Assembly: GCA_030834765.1 (NCBI GenBank)
Contig: JAUQXG010000202.1
Location: 1-8,282, forward strand
From: Lutispora sp.
GTDB lineage: Bacteria; Bacillota; Clostridia; Lutisporales; Lutisporaceae
Direction of reading: 5' to 3'
Length of the DNA: 8,282 nucleotides
Part shown: positions 1 through 5,401 of the stretch, one piece after another
Numbering within the stretch: position 1 is the first letter of the stretch
Layout of the letters: each line of letters opens with the position of its first letter
Notes under the pieces: generated by a model
The model's database searches: none
Told to the model about the DNA's origin: nothing
The model's input: the letters and a program-made list of their open reading frames with translations, nothing else
Made by a program: the position numbers and the translations under genes

Positions 1-141
1 TGGAATCGAAGCGTTTAGTGGGAACTTAAAAGCATTTTAGAGCATTATGTATCTTTAATATCCTAGCTGATTGCATAATTAGAAGATGCTTTGTACAGTT
101 ATTCCTGTGACTGCTTTTTTCAGCGGTTTCCCTGGCACCTA
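1..141 (-). mobile_element. IS1182-type left end (copy at window start)
   Basis: This stretch closely matches 5877-6003, which leads into an IS1182-type transposase start. The two copies share the CTAGCTGATT segment, the AATTAGAAGATGCTTTGTA segment and the terminal CTGGCACCTAA. The outer tip is at about 141 and, read on the minus strand, begins TTAGGTGCCAGGG. The transposase gene would therefore lie to the left of the window, reading leftwards. This copy differs by an insertion of roughly 14 bases around positions 41-54. It abuts a MATE transporter fragment directly, so the element probably inserted into that gene or was joined to it by deletion. Confidence 0.7.
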
Positions 142-345
142 AAGTTTTTGGGAAGGCTATTTTGAAAATCAGAGGATTTTGATATTATCCTGCTCAGCGG
201 GCAGCTTATGCGTTTTCTTGCTCCTATGTACTTCCTTTGTGTTTTTGGAGAAATTCTGTCCGGTGCTATCCGAGGCACTGGAGAAACTGTAAAGCCCATA
301 ATATTGACGATGCTAAGTACTTGTGCTTTCAGGATTCTGTGGGTT
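142..345 (+). pseudogene. MATE-family efflux transporter fragment
   Basis: The translation contains GEILSGAIRGTGETVKP followed by a hydrophobic stretch ending RILWV. This is the pattern of one transmembrane segment and loop in the MATE/DinF multidrug and toxin extrusion family, which are roughly 450-residue, 12-helix cation antiporters in the membrane. Only about 65 residues remain. The upstream part (VFGKAILKIRGF) is in another frame and runs into TGA near 177, while DIILLSGQLMRFLAP resumes one base later, so there is a frameshift. The 5' side is cut by an IS1182-type end at 141 and the 3' side joins IS3 transposase sequence near 346. The ATG at 208 is an internal methionine, not a real start. 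The fragment is non-functional. Confidence 0.75.
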
Positions 346-429
346 ATGTTTAATAACGAGAAACGAATTAAAGAGAAATTAGGATGGATGAGCCCTGTAG
401 AGTACAGGCTCAGCCTCTTGGTTGCATAA
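346..429 (+). pseudogene. IS3-family transposase C-terminal fragment
   Basis: The last 26 residues, with the core RIKEKLGWMSPVEYR, match the conserved C-terminus of the IS3/IS150-group transposase OrfB, just after the DDE integrase core (usual form NNxRIKxKLGgmSPVeYR). The reading frame is continuous with the preceding MATE fragment, giving a chimeric open frame of 73 codons from an internal ATG. There is no ribosome-binding site for that ATG and no catalytic residue in the piece. It is followed by a hairpin and the IS3-type right end, so it is the residual tail of an element whose rest was deleted. Confidence 0.8.
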
Positions 430-433
430 AATA

Positions 434-464
434 ATTGCGTAGCAGTTAAAAACTACTACGCAAT
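434..464 (+). terminator. Stem-loop after IS3 transposase tail
   Basis: ATTGCGTAGCAG (434-445) pairs with CTACTACGCAAT (453-464), giving 12 pairs with one G-T type mismatch around a 7-base loop. It lies 4 bases after the transposase stop. There is no strong T-run, so termination is possible but weak. Confidence 0.45.
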
Positions 465-487
465 AAAGTCTAACTTTTGGGGGTCGA

Positions 488-632
488 CTCATCAATACTA
501 ACAGAAGGTGCTTTTTTTATAAATATTTTCTTGTTTATGTTCTTTTGTTCGTTACCTGGCACCTAACCCCTCTTGTTCCTGCAAACGGGCATTTCCCATT
601 GAAAAGACTCCAGCGAGCAATGAGTTGAAAAA
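488..632. other. Intergenic; isolated IS1182-like tip
   Basis: No gene is convincing here. An 11-base CTGGCACCTAA at about 556-566 is identical to the tip at 131-141 and near-identical to the one at 5993-6003, and may be a residual inverted repeat. A short plus-strand open stretch after it (PLVPANGHFPLKRLQRAMS, ending at a TGA near 624) looks protein-like, but I do not recognise it. Confidence 0.35.
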
Positions 633-1016
633 TTAGTTATTGTTTGATTTTAACAACTTTAAACTGTCTTCTGCTGATAACCGCTCTAATCCTTTTAGTG
701 TACCCCATATAAGTCCTTTTTCGATCAATTCCTCCAATATTCTGTGTCTTTGTTTTAATAGCATTGTATCTGAAAGCTTATCTTTCGGAACATTTTTTTC
801 AATCTCGCTCAATAAGCCTTTAAGTTGTTCAAGCTTTGAAGAAAGATCATTATCCTGTATTGATTTAGATACTTTTTCTGGATCAATTTGATTAATAATT
901 TCTTTGTATGCATTATTATATTCTTTAACCAGTTTATCATATTTCGAACTACATCCCCCAATTACAAGTATTAGCACACAAATTATTACTAACAGTTTTA
1001 AACGTTTATTCTTCAT
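633..1016 (-). CDS. Small lipoprotein, unknown function
   Basis: The 127-residue product starts with positively charged MKNKRLK and a hydrophobic stretch (residues 8-19). A lipobox ending IGGC places the lipidated cysteine at residue 22, so it should be exported and anchored on the outer face of the membrane. The mature part of about 105 residues is charged and helical, with lysine- and glutamate-rich segments, and shows no family signature I recognise. The start is supported by AAAGGTG 7 bases upstream and an extended -10 box at 1040-1048. It lies downstream of an Rhs tip and two small ORFs on the same strand, so a membrane-anchored immunity role is possible but is inference from position only. 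The gene looks intact. Confidence 0.75.
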   Translation of the reverse strand: MKNKRLKLLVIICVLILVIGGCSSKYDKLVKEYNNAYKEIINQIDPEKVSKSIQDNDLSSKLEQLKGLLSEIEKNVPKDKLSDTMLLKQRHRILEELIEKGLIWGTLKGLERLSAEDSLKLLKSNNN

Positions 1017-1039
1017 ACAATCACACCTTTATATAATAC

Positions 1040-1048
1040 ATTATAACA
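1040..1048 (-). promoter_or_regulatory. Extended -10 promoter for the lipoprotein gene
   Basis: On the minus strand this reads TGTTATAAT, a perfect extended -10 (TGnTATAAT), about 24 bases before the lipoprotein start. No good -35 is visible, which is acceptable for an extended -10. It suggests the lipoprotein can be expressed independently of the upstream Rhs genes. Confidence 0.5.
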
Positions 1049-1082
1049 TAGGTATTAATTATAGATTCCATAACCATACATT

Positions 1083-1418
1083 TTACCCAATAATTTTTAG
1101 ACGTTCCATTTCCCTATTCCTATACTCATTCTCAACCCTTTTTCTTACAGCCTCTAACATCCCTTCATAGCTTTTAAATGATTTATTATAGTTACTATTT
1201 AGTGTTTTTACTTCTGCGATTCTGGTTAATATTTTGCTTTTCAAAATATCATTATTAACTGAATCGCTATATTCATCAACATCAGCCCTACCATATCTAT
1301 CAAACTGTGCTTCTAATGAATTTATAAATAATTTTCTTGCATTTTTATTATTGATTAAATATTTATAATCACCCATGTTATCAATCTGCTCTGCAGTAAT
1401 TCTTAACTCTTTTTCCAT
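1083..1418 (-). CDS. Hypothetical helical protein, possible second immunity
   Basis: This is an open frame of 111 codons encoding a charged, mostly helical product with no signal peptide or membrane segment. I do not recognise the family. Its start overlaps the 3' end of the broken immunity gene (stop at 1405-1403) by 16 bases, and no Shine-Dalgarno precedes the ATG at 1418, so translation may depend on coupling with the upstream gene. An internal ATG at 1376 is an alternative start but also lacks a good ribosome site. Position after an Rhs toxin and its first immunity candidate fits a second immunity gene or a leftover from an earlier cassette. The in-frame TAG in the upstream gene would weaken coupled translation. 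Confidence 0.5.
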   Translation of the reverse strand: MEKELRITAEQIDNMGDYKYLINNKNARKLFINSLEAQFDRYGRADVDEYSDSVNNDILKSKILTRIAEVKTLNSNYNKSFKSYEGMLEAVRKRVENEYRNREMERLKIIG

Positions 1419-1681
1419 TTTATAGTGTCACTTGGATCATAGAAAGCATCATCTAAGTAATCAGTTGCTCCTTCTGATACAAATTCTAATAAGTCTTTTA
1501 TTGGTAACTATTTCCCAAATTGAGAAAACCCTGATATTAAATAGCAATATTTTGTTACTCCCATGCCAACATCAAAAAGTGCATAGCGATTCGTCTGTGT
1601 TTCAAGTTTTATTATTTGAGATGCTAATGCTAAATTCTTGTAATAATATCCATTTTTATCTGTTAATAAATTTAAAAGCAT
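1403..1681 (-). pseudogene. Rhs cognate immunity gene with in-frame TAG
   Basis: The ATG at 1681-1679 directly follows the Rhs stop (TAA at 1684-1682), the tight spacing typical of toxin-immunity pairs. Reading on gives 57 residues (starting MLLNLLTDKNGYYYK, later RYALFDVGMG), then TAG at 1510-1508, then 34 more in-frame residues (LPIKDLLEFVSEGATDYLDD, ending WKKS) to TAA at 1405-1403. The sequence on both sides of the TAG has the same character and frame, so a CAG-to-TAG change of one glutamine is the simplest origin. The intact form would be 92 residues, a normal size for a cytoplasmic immunity protein. The family is unrecognised. The gene is probably inactive unless the stop is read through. 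Confidence 0.65.
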
Positions 1682-2389
1682 TTATTCAACAAATACATTT
1701 GCTTTACCCTCTATATGCTTCATGGATACTCCAATCGGCGATGGTGAGGATCCAATCCCTATTCCATTTGAAGCAATATCATTCGTACCCTTCAGATTAT
1801 TTCTAATAATATTATTAATGGCTTGGTACTGGTTCTTTGTGATACCCCTAGTTGCTAAGTTTTTTTCATGTCTGTCTCTATCCGTGCTAGCCATACCACT
1901 ATCTCTATCATCTTTATCCTTGCTACTCTTTGCCTCATTGATTATACGGTTATATTCTGCTCCACCTCTAGTATGCTTGATATCATACTTGTATTCGTCC
2001 TTATAATCATTAATTCTACCACTATTCTGCCTAATTTCTACTGCTTGCCTATGTATATCTGATCTCTCTTTTTCTGTAGTTGCCTTATAATACTTTTCTG
2101 TAGGCTCTAATATCTTCTTCTGATCACTTGGATTTAGCTTAATGTCAAAAACTTCAATATGTCCTGTCGGATCATAATACATGATTGGCTCATTATGGCA
2201 ATATGTGTATAGATTTAGAAATAAAAGATCTTCAATACTGTCCAAGTACGTATCCTCTGTCAAAAACCTAGCTATCTTCGGATCATAATACCTTGCGTTC
2301 AAGTAGTAAATGCCTGTCTCTTCATCATACCTGTAGCCTGCATATCTGTATGGGTTGTTTGCCTCTCCTATCCCCAAATAATCCTCCAT
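1682..2389 (-). pseudogene. Rhs C-terminal tip: core plus toxin domain, truncated
   Basis: Residues 11-77 are the conserved end of the RHS-repeat-associated core (NNPYRYAGYRYDEETG, YYLNARYYDP, then the DPTGH boundary at 73-77). Full Rhs proteins exceed 1000 residues and form a shell that encloses a cleaved C-terminal toxin; here everything before the last core segment is missing. After DPTGH come about 158 variable residues: an ATTEKERSDIHRQAVEIR linker helix (103-120), a charged region and a glycine/serine-rich tail ending NVFVE. No catalytic motif is recognisable, so the toxin activity is unknown. The ATG at 2389 follows an in-frame stop and has no ribosome site, so this is more likely a silent orphan tip than an expressed gene. 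Confidence 0.7.
2160..2360 (-). repeat. Rhs core repeat, copy 1 (partner at 8029-8228)
   Basis: This segment encodes NNPYRY through DPTGH and is strongly similar at DNA level to 8029-8228, in the same orientation; much of the difference is silent. Similarity stops at the DPTGH boundary, after which the two toxin domains are unrelated. This is the homology that would allow tip exchange by recombination. Confidence 0.85.
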
Positions 2390-2490
2390 TTATATCATAC
2401 ATAATAGGTGTAATTCGTTATGCTAACATTTCTTTCCTTCTTGGATTTTATCTTATTCAATAACTGACTAACTAACGTGCCTGTACCTAA
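2390..2490 (-). other. Possible decayed Rhs coding upstream of tip
   Basis: Read on the minus strand, this holds an open stretch ending KKERNVSITNYTYYV then TGA. If two bases were restored it would continue as YDING towards the tip, resembling the YxYD pattern of an Rhs/YD-repeat. The segment stops at the edge of IS1182-type sequence (2491). This is a suggestive but short match. Confidence 0.3.
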
Positions 2491-2661
2491 AAGTCTAAGG
2501 TAGAACGACGATTTGCAACAATGGTAAGAAATCATGGGCTAAGAAGATGCCGATATCTGAGGCTGGGCAGGGCGAAGATTCATATCACCTTAGCAAATAT
2601 GGTATGCAACATAGTCAGGATGGTGAATATACTTTGCCAGTCTGGTCTTACTGCATCATAA
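2491..2661 (+). pseudogene. IS1182-type transposase C-terminal fragment
   Basis: Fifty-six codons from 2494 encode KVERRFATMVRNHGLRRCRY, continuing to a VCNIVRMVNIL tail and TAA at 2659-2661. This is the conserved C-terminal part of IS1182-family DDE transposases: the KxERxF stretch follows the catalytic glutamate region, then HGLRRCRY and the final helix. The reading frame is blocked by TAA at 2488-2490, where the element is truncated. No start codon or ribosome site exists, so this is a relic. Confidence 0.8.
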
Positions 2662-2663
2662 AA

Positions 2664-2693
2664 TTAATGAGTTCCTATAAAGGAACCCATTAA
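2664..2693 (+). terminator. Hairpin after IS1182-type transposase
   Basis: TTAATGAGTTCC (2664-2675) pairs with GGAACCCATTAA (2682-2693) with one mismatch around a 6-base loop, 2 bases after the transposase stop. No T-tract follows, so it may terminate weakly or only stabilise the 3' end. Confidence 0.45.
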
Positions 2694-2840
2694 AGTGCTG
2701 TAATTATTGATATATGCGAAGCAATTGCAAGGGCATTACCATATATAGGTAAGTGACTCAAAATCCAATATATAGTCATTCATACCTAGGAAAAACCTTA
2801 TCTTTTATAGCCTTTTTTCAGCGCTTTCTCAGGCACCTAA

Positions 2841-2923
2841 AAGCCTAAATGATTTTTAGGAATTAACCTTTTAAAAATCATATTATTGAACATATCAATT
2901 TGAAGATTATTTTTGCTTAACAC
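2841..2923 (-). pseudogene. IS1182-type transposase N-terminal fragment
   Basis: A GTG at 2923 opens the frame; the product begins with SKNNLQID and later MIFKRLIPKNHL, then runs into the neighbouring IS tip and stops at TAG 2839-2837. The same layout (KNNPQID, MIFERLIPKDHL) is seen at 5816-5704 and is the usual N-terminus of IS1182-family transposases. A GAGAGG ribosome site lies about 9 bases before the GTG. Roughly 28 of some 450-500 residues survive, with no catalytic residues. Confidence 0.75.
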
Positions 2924-2964
2924 TCTCGCAGGCCTCTCTATTCTCAATGGTTTTAATATTTATC

Positions 2965-2973
2965 ATTATATCA
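2965..2973 (-). promoter_or_regulatory. Extended -10 promoter of divergent IS1182-type transposase
   Basis: The minus strand reads TGATATAAT, a perfect extended -10 (TGnTATAAT), about 42 bases before the GTG start. No clear -35 is present. The other left end has the same arrangement at 5857-5865. Confidence 0.5.
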
Positions 2974-3011
2974 TTTTTATCATCAACCATGAAGTATTTG
3001 TTAGAAAAACA

Positions 3012-3048
3012 AAGGGAATTCAATGACATATTATCATTGAATTCCCTT
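3012..3048 (-). terminator. Strong intrinsic terminator-like hairpin
   Basis: A perfect 15-pair stem (3012-3026 with 3034-3048, AAGGGAATTCAATGA) surrounds a 7-base loop. On the minus strand it is followed by TGTTTTTCT. It would stop transcripts of the TPR gene, and also shield the IS transposase from external read-through, since it lies inside the left end of the divergent IS1182-type copy. Confidence 0.65.
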
Positions 3049-3178
3049 GCTATTGTATAAATAATTTTTGCAGGGCATATTTATTGTTATTAAATCATTT
3101 TTCATAGCTTTCTTTGGTACTCATCGCTAGCTGCACATATTATTTTGACACATATTTCTCTTTCCATAATTCGTGGAT

Positions 3179-3955
3179 TTATCCCATAGAAATATCTTTT
3201 AGTCTTTGTAGCAACTTATTTGCTAAACTATGTTCTGATTCTATTAACAAAATTTTCGTAACCCAATAATTTGCATTTGTATAGTTCTTGAGTTTATAGT
3301 AACAGTGTGCGATATTCATCATAACTTCAGCATCGTCAGGTTCTGATTTATTTATAATAAATAAGTTTTCTAATGCTTCCACATAATTTTTTATAGCAAT
3401 TAGAACTACTACTTTATTAAACACTGCATCTATGCAATTATTATCATAGTTATACGCAATATCAAATTCGCATAGTGCTTTTTCATTCATATCTAAATGG
3501 TAGTAGCACCTTCCCAAATTAAGATGTGTTTCTGACTGTTGATCATTTATTGATAATGATTTTTCGTTGCATTCTTTCGCTTTTTCATAATTTTTAATCT
3601 TATAATAATATACACCTAAGTAATAGTATGCATCTTCACTATGTGGATTTAATTCTATTGCCTTTTCAAAACACTCTAATGCACCTTTATAGTTCTCCAA
3701 TTCAATTAATATTCTTCCTAAATTGAATACAGGTCTTTCCCAATTCGGGCAGGCTTTTATTAATTCCCTAAAAATGTTAGCAGCAACATCAAAGCTTCCT
3801 AGCTCTAAGTGACAGCAAGCAATATAGTTCAAACAATCATTAGTTTTTCTCAAATCAAAAGATTTTTCAAATAAGCTTAATGCCTCGTGATAATTACCCT
3901 TAATATACTGTGCTTCCCCGTTATCATAATAATTTACGTATTCCAATTTATTCAT
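3179..3955 (-). CDS. TPR-repeat protein
   Basis: The product has 258 residues and consists almost entirely of tetratricopeptide repeats. About seven 34-residue helical pairs can be counted, the clearest being NYKGALECFEKAIELNPHSEDAYYYLG and NYEKAKECNEKSLSIN in the middle. TPR arrays form a superhelical scaffold for protein binding; there is no signal peptide, membrane segment or catalytic domain, so a cytoplasmic adaptor or regulator is likely and the partner is unknown. I place the start at the ATG at 3955; a TTG one codon earlier (3958) is possible but leaves no spacing to AGAGAGG, which is itself close to the ATG. The gene is complete and has its own leader with an inverted repeat, and terminates at the 3012-3048 hairpin. 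Confidence 0.85.
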   Translation of the reverse strand: MNKLEYVNYYDNGEAQYIKGNYHEALSLFEKSFDLRKTNDCLNYIACCHLELGSFDVAANIFRELIKACPNWERPVFNLGRILIELENYKGALECFEKAIELNPHSEDAYYYLGVYYYKIKNYEKAKECNEKSLSINDQQSETHLNLGRCYYHLDMNEKALCEFDIAYNYDNNCIDAVFNKVVVLIAIKNYVEALENLFIINKSEPDDAEVMMNIAHCYYKLKNYTNANYWVTKILLIESEHSLANKLLQRLKDISMG

Positions 3956-4159
3956 CAACCTCTCTTTGAAATAATCACAGGCTAGAATGTGTCAATTTTG
4001 AATGTTGACACATTCCGCTCATTAAAATTATATTATGAGATAGGTATAAGATTTCTTTGAGGAAACAACGGAGTGTGCTTCGCATTAACCGCCCTCACTA
4101 CTTACCACTATACTGCTTTCATAATATCAGAAGGTTAATTTTTATATTATATTAATCTA
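3956..4159. other. Intergenic leader region of the TPR gene
   Basis: It holds an inverted repeat (3985-4015) and a TATAAT at 4032-4027 on the minus strand, about 70 bases before the TPR start, without a convincing -35. The remainder (about 4040-4130) shows no gene or recognisable IS end. Confidence 0.4.
3985..4015. promoter_or_regulatory. Inverted repeat in the TPR gene leader
   Basis: GAATGTGTCAA (3985-3995) and TTGACACATTC (4005-4015) are perfect 11-base inverted repeats separated by 9 bases, just downstream of the putative -10. It could be an operator for a dimeric regulator, an mRNA leader hairpin, or the paired ends of a lost small element. Which one cannot be told from the sequence. 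Confidence 0.5.
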
Positions 4160-4507
4160 TCAATCACACTCTTTTATCATACTATTCATTGAATCAATAT
4201 CAAATATACCGTATCTTTCACCAGATAAATGGTATAGTTTTAGCCAATATGCATCATGTTCTGCAAATGATTCTAATGCATCCATTATATTTTTTTCTGT
4301 AAGTGATTTTACAAAAATAAATGGTGTGCCTTTATCAAGGTAATTTTTCCCTTCCTTTTCCATATACCATATTAAATTCTTAGGTGTCGCAACTACCACT
4401 GTGCATTTGATTCCATCTTTTAATTCAATAAACACATCTATATTATCATTTTCAATATCTTCAATTGATGACAATGAAGTTGGATATTCTACTCGTATGA
4501 TTTTCAT
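4160..4507 (-). CDS. Putative immunity protein of orphan toxin pair
   Basis: The product has 115 residues with an alternating strand/helix pattern (IDVFIELKDG, TVVVATPKN, then DAYWLKLYHLSG) and no signal or membrane segment, so it should be cytoplasmic. It fits the general type of small immunity proteins found after Rhs and other polymorphic toxins; I cannot give a family name. The ATG at 4507 is strongly supported by AAAGGAG with 8-base spacing. It lies 18 bases after the stop of a toxin C-terminal fragment on the same strand. The gene is intact although the toxin beside it is truncated, a common pattern where the immunity gene is kept to protect against siblings. The neutralisation role is inferred from context. 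Confidence 0.65.
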   Translation of the reverse strand: MKIIRVEYPTSLSSIEDIENDNIDVFIELKDGIKCTVVVATPKNLIWYMEKEGKNYLDKGTPFIFVKSLTEKNIMDALESFAEHDAYWLKLYHLSGERYGIFDIDSMNSMIKECD

Positions 4508-4525
4508 TTTTGATCTCCTTTCAGT

Positions 4526-4756
4526 TTATTTATATATACTTTTAATGATATCAATTACCTTCTGTTCATTTGCTTTACTTGCCTTTCCAAGAATCTCCAT
4601 CACATCATTTACTATTCTATAGAAAGCTGTTGCACCTTTACTACCACGAAGATAATTAATATCTTTAAATAAGTTTTTTGTATCAATCCCAGGATTTGTA
4701 TTTCCTTTTGAAAATTCTTGCACTAATTTATTTGCTTCTTGTTGAACTATCTCGAA
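4526..4756 (-). pseudogene. Orphan toxin C-terminal fragment
   Basis: An open frame of 76 codons, blocked upstream by TGA at 4759-4757, encodes IVQQEANKLVQEF, then GNTNPGIDTKNL, RGSKGATAFYRIV and MEILGKASKANEQKVID up to TAA. The NPGIxTKxL, YRxxxxxxEILGKxxK and QKVI pattern is one I have seen at the C-termini of Rhs-type polymorphic toxins. The compact beta-sheet look with a late basic patch is reminiscent of RelE/ParE-like RNases, but that is a guess. There is no Rhs core, no ribosome site and no good start (GTG at 4723 is unsupported). An intact immunity-like gene follows 18 bases later. The segment is fused at about 4755 to another broken gene. Confidence 0.55.
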
Positions 4757-5048
4757 TCATTCTCGTTTAAATAATCGATATATTTTGTACGGCCTCAATT
4801 GCCAAATCCACGCCATAATAAGAATATCTTTTACACATCACAGAGTTTGATACTTTGCTTGACTTACGTGATACTTTTCATTCTCCAACAACATGAGTTA
4901 TAGAAGGAATACGATCCCCTTCAACATCATAATATTGCAGCTTATTTACTTTGCTTGTAGTAATAGTAATAACTATTAAAATTATCACAGATATTACTAA
5001 TATTGATGTAGATATAAAAATTGGTATTTTCATTCTTAAAATATTCAT
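4755..5048 (-). pseudogene. Membrane-anchored protein gene, broken
   Basis: The start at 5048 has GAGGAGGG 8 bases upstream. The first 56 residues are a short basic head, one strong membrane helix (about residues 9-32) and an extracytoplasmic start with DRIPSITHVVGE, ended by TGA at 4880-4878. The same frame continues past the TGA as KVSRKSSKVSNSV and YSYYGVDLAIEAVQ, and one base shift near 4784 then gives YIDYLNEND. This series resembles small Firmicutes proteins with an N-terminal anchor and a DxIPSIxxVVG motif, whose function I do not know. The gene therefore carries a nonsense mutation, a frameshift, and a 3' fusion to the toxin fragment. An extended N-terminus to 5129 is possible but lacks a ribosome site. 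Confidence 0.55.
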
Positions 5049-5139
5049 TTTAATTCCCTCCTCGTATAATAAGTTTATCTTAATAATTTCTACCCATAAA
5101 TTAATTTCAATCCGCTTGTTAATGCCCATGATATAATTG

Positions 5140-5401
5140 ACCTAGTGCCAATCAGCAATAGTTCTTCTCACTCCTGTTGAACCATGAATGGTTACTTCAA
5201 TTTTAAGTCTGTTCCCCTGAACTGAAAGTTAGCTTCAAACCAGCTGGCTATTTGTTGAAGTTCATGTTCTGCCTCTTAGCAGTGAGGTTCGCATCAGACA
5301 TCTCCAACCGAATTCTAATATGCGAGGGTGTCGATGCTTCGGTTTCATGGGTATTAGCAAGCCGATTGAACACCAAATACATAATGAAAGAAGGTGATAA
5401 A
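5140..5401 (+). mobile_element. IS110-type left end, non-coding
   Basis: About 260 bases without a gene precede the IS110-type transposase start at 5402. IS110-group elements keep their bridge RNA in this position. Structure is visible: AACCAT/ATGGTT at 5180-5193, a CTTCAA/TTGAAG pairing around 5234-5262, and the compound stem at 5291-5344. The outer boundary is uncertain; it must lie right of the ribosome site at about 5060 and I place it near 5140. Confidence 0.5.
5291..5344 (+). ncRNA. Candidate bridge-RNA stem with pseudoknot
   Basis: GCATC-A-GACA-T-CTC (5291-5304) pairs with GAG-GG-TGTC-GATGC (5324-5337), leaving a loop of 19 bases. Inside that loop AACCGAA (5306-5312) is perfectly complementary to TTCGGTT (5338-5344) just after the stem, allowing an H-type pseudoknot. 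IS110 bridge RNAs are made of stem-loops with large internal loops that read target and donor DNA; identification here rests on position and folding only. Confidence 0.35.

Larger units (their letters stand above)
346..487 (+). mobile_element. IS3-family (IS150-like) right end
   Basis: The transposase tail is followed by a stem-loop (434-464) and then by GTCTAACTTTTGGGGGTC at 468-485. That sequence resembles the terminal inverted repeat of IS150-group elements, which reads TGACCCCCAAAAGTTAGAC on the other strand. No matching left end is visible; the junction at about 346 with MATE sequence marks where the rest was lost. Confidence 0.7.
2491..2840 (+). mobile_element. IS1182-type element, right half
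   Basis: The transposase tail (2491-2661) is followed by a hairpin, about 120 bases of non-coding AT-rich DNA, and a terminal CTTTTTTCAGCGCTTTC...GGCACCTAA ending at 2840. The last 24 bases match the tips at 141 and 6003, so they serve as the right inverted repeat of this copy. The left half is missing beyond 2491. The right tip abuts the truncated transposase start of another IS1182-type copy at 2841. Confidence 0.65.
2841..3124 (-). mobile_element. IS1182-type left end, divergent copy
   Basis: It contains a truncated transposase start (2923-2841), its promoter (2965-2973), a strong stem-loop (3012-3048) and, at 3101-3124, a degenerate inverted repeat (TTCATAGCTTTC...GGTAC) matching 16 of 24 positions of the 5980-6003 tip. 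Its DNA differs clearly from the 5704-6003 left end while the encoded start is similar, so it is a separate, older lineage. It is cut at 2840/2841 by the right tip of another IS1182-type copy. Confidence 0.6.

Noticed and set aside
121..141. CTGGCACCTAA motifs as REP-type palindromes of an IS200-like system
   Set aside because: At 2840 and 6003 (and, by the matching leader, at 141) the motif sits exactly at the outer end of IS1182-type sequence, so an IS inverted repeat explains it better; no tyrosine transposase is present.
640..1170. Plus-strand open frames opposite the lipoprotein and its upstream region
   Set aside because: They have no ribosome sites and lie antisense to a gene with signal peptide, ribosome site and promoter; their composition reflects the opposite strand.
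1508..1510. Pyrrolysine or other recoding at the in-frame TAG
   Set aside because: No downstream recoding element is apparent and no pyl genes are in the window; a nonsense mutation is simpler.
1432..2062. Plus-strand open frames of 124, 94 and 64 codons
   Set aside because: They are antisense to the Rhs tip and its immunity gene, with hydrophobic low-complexity products typical of shadow frames.
3956..3958. TTG start for the TPR gene
   Set aside because: It directly abuts AGAGAGG with no spacing, whereas the ATG one codon later gives at least a short spacing.
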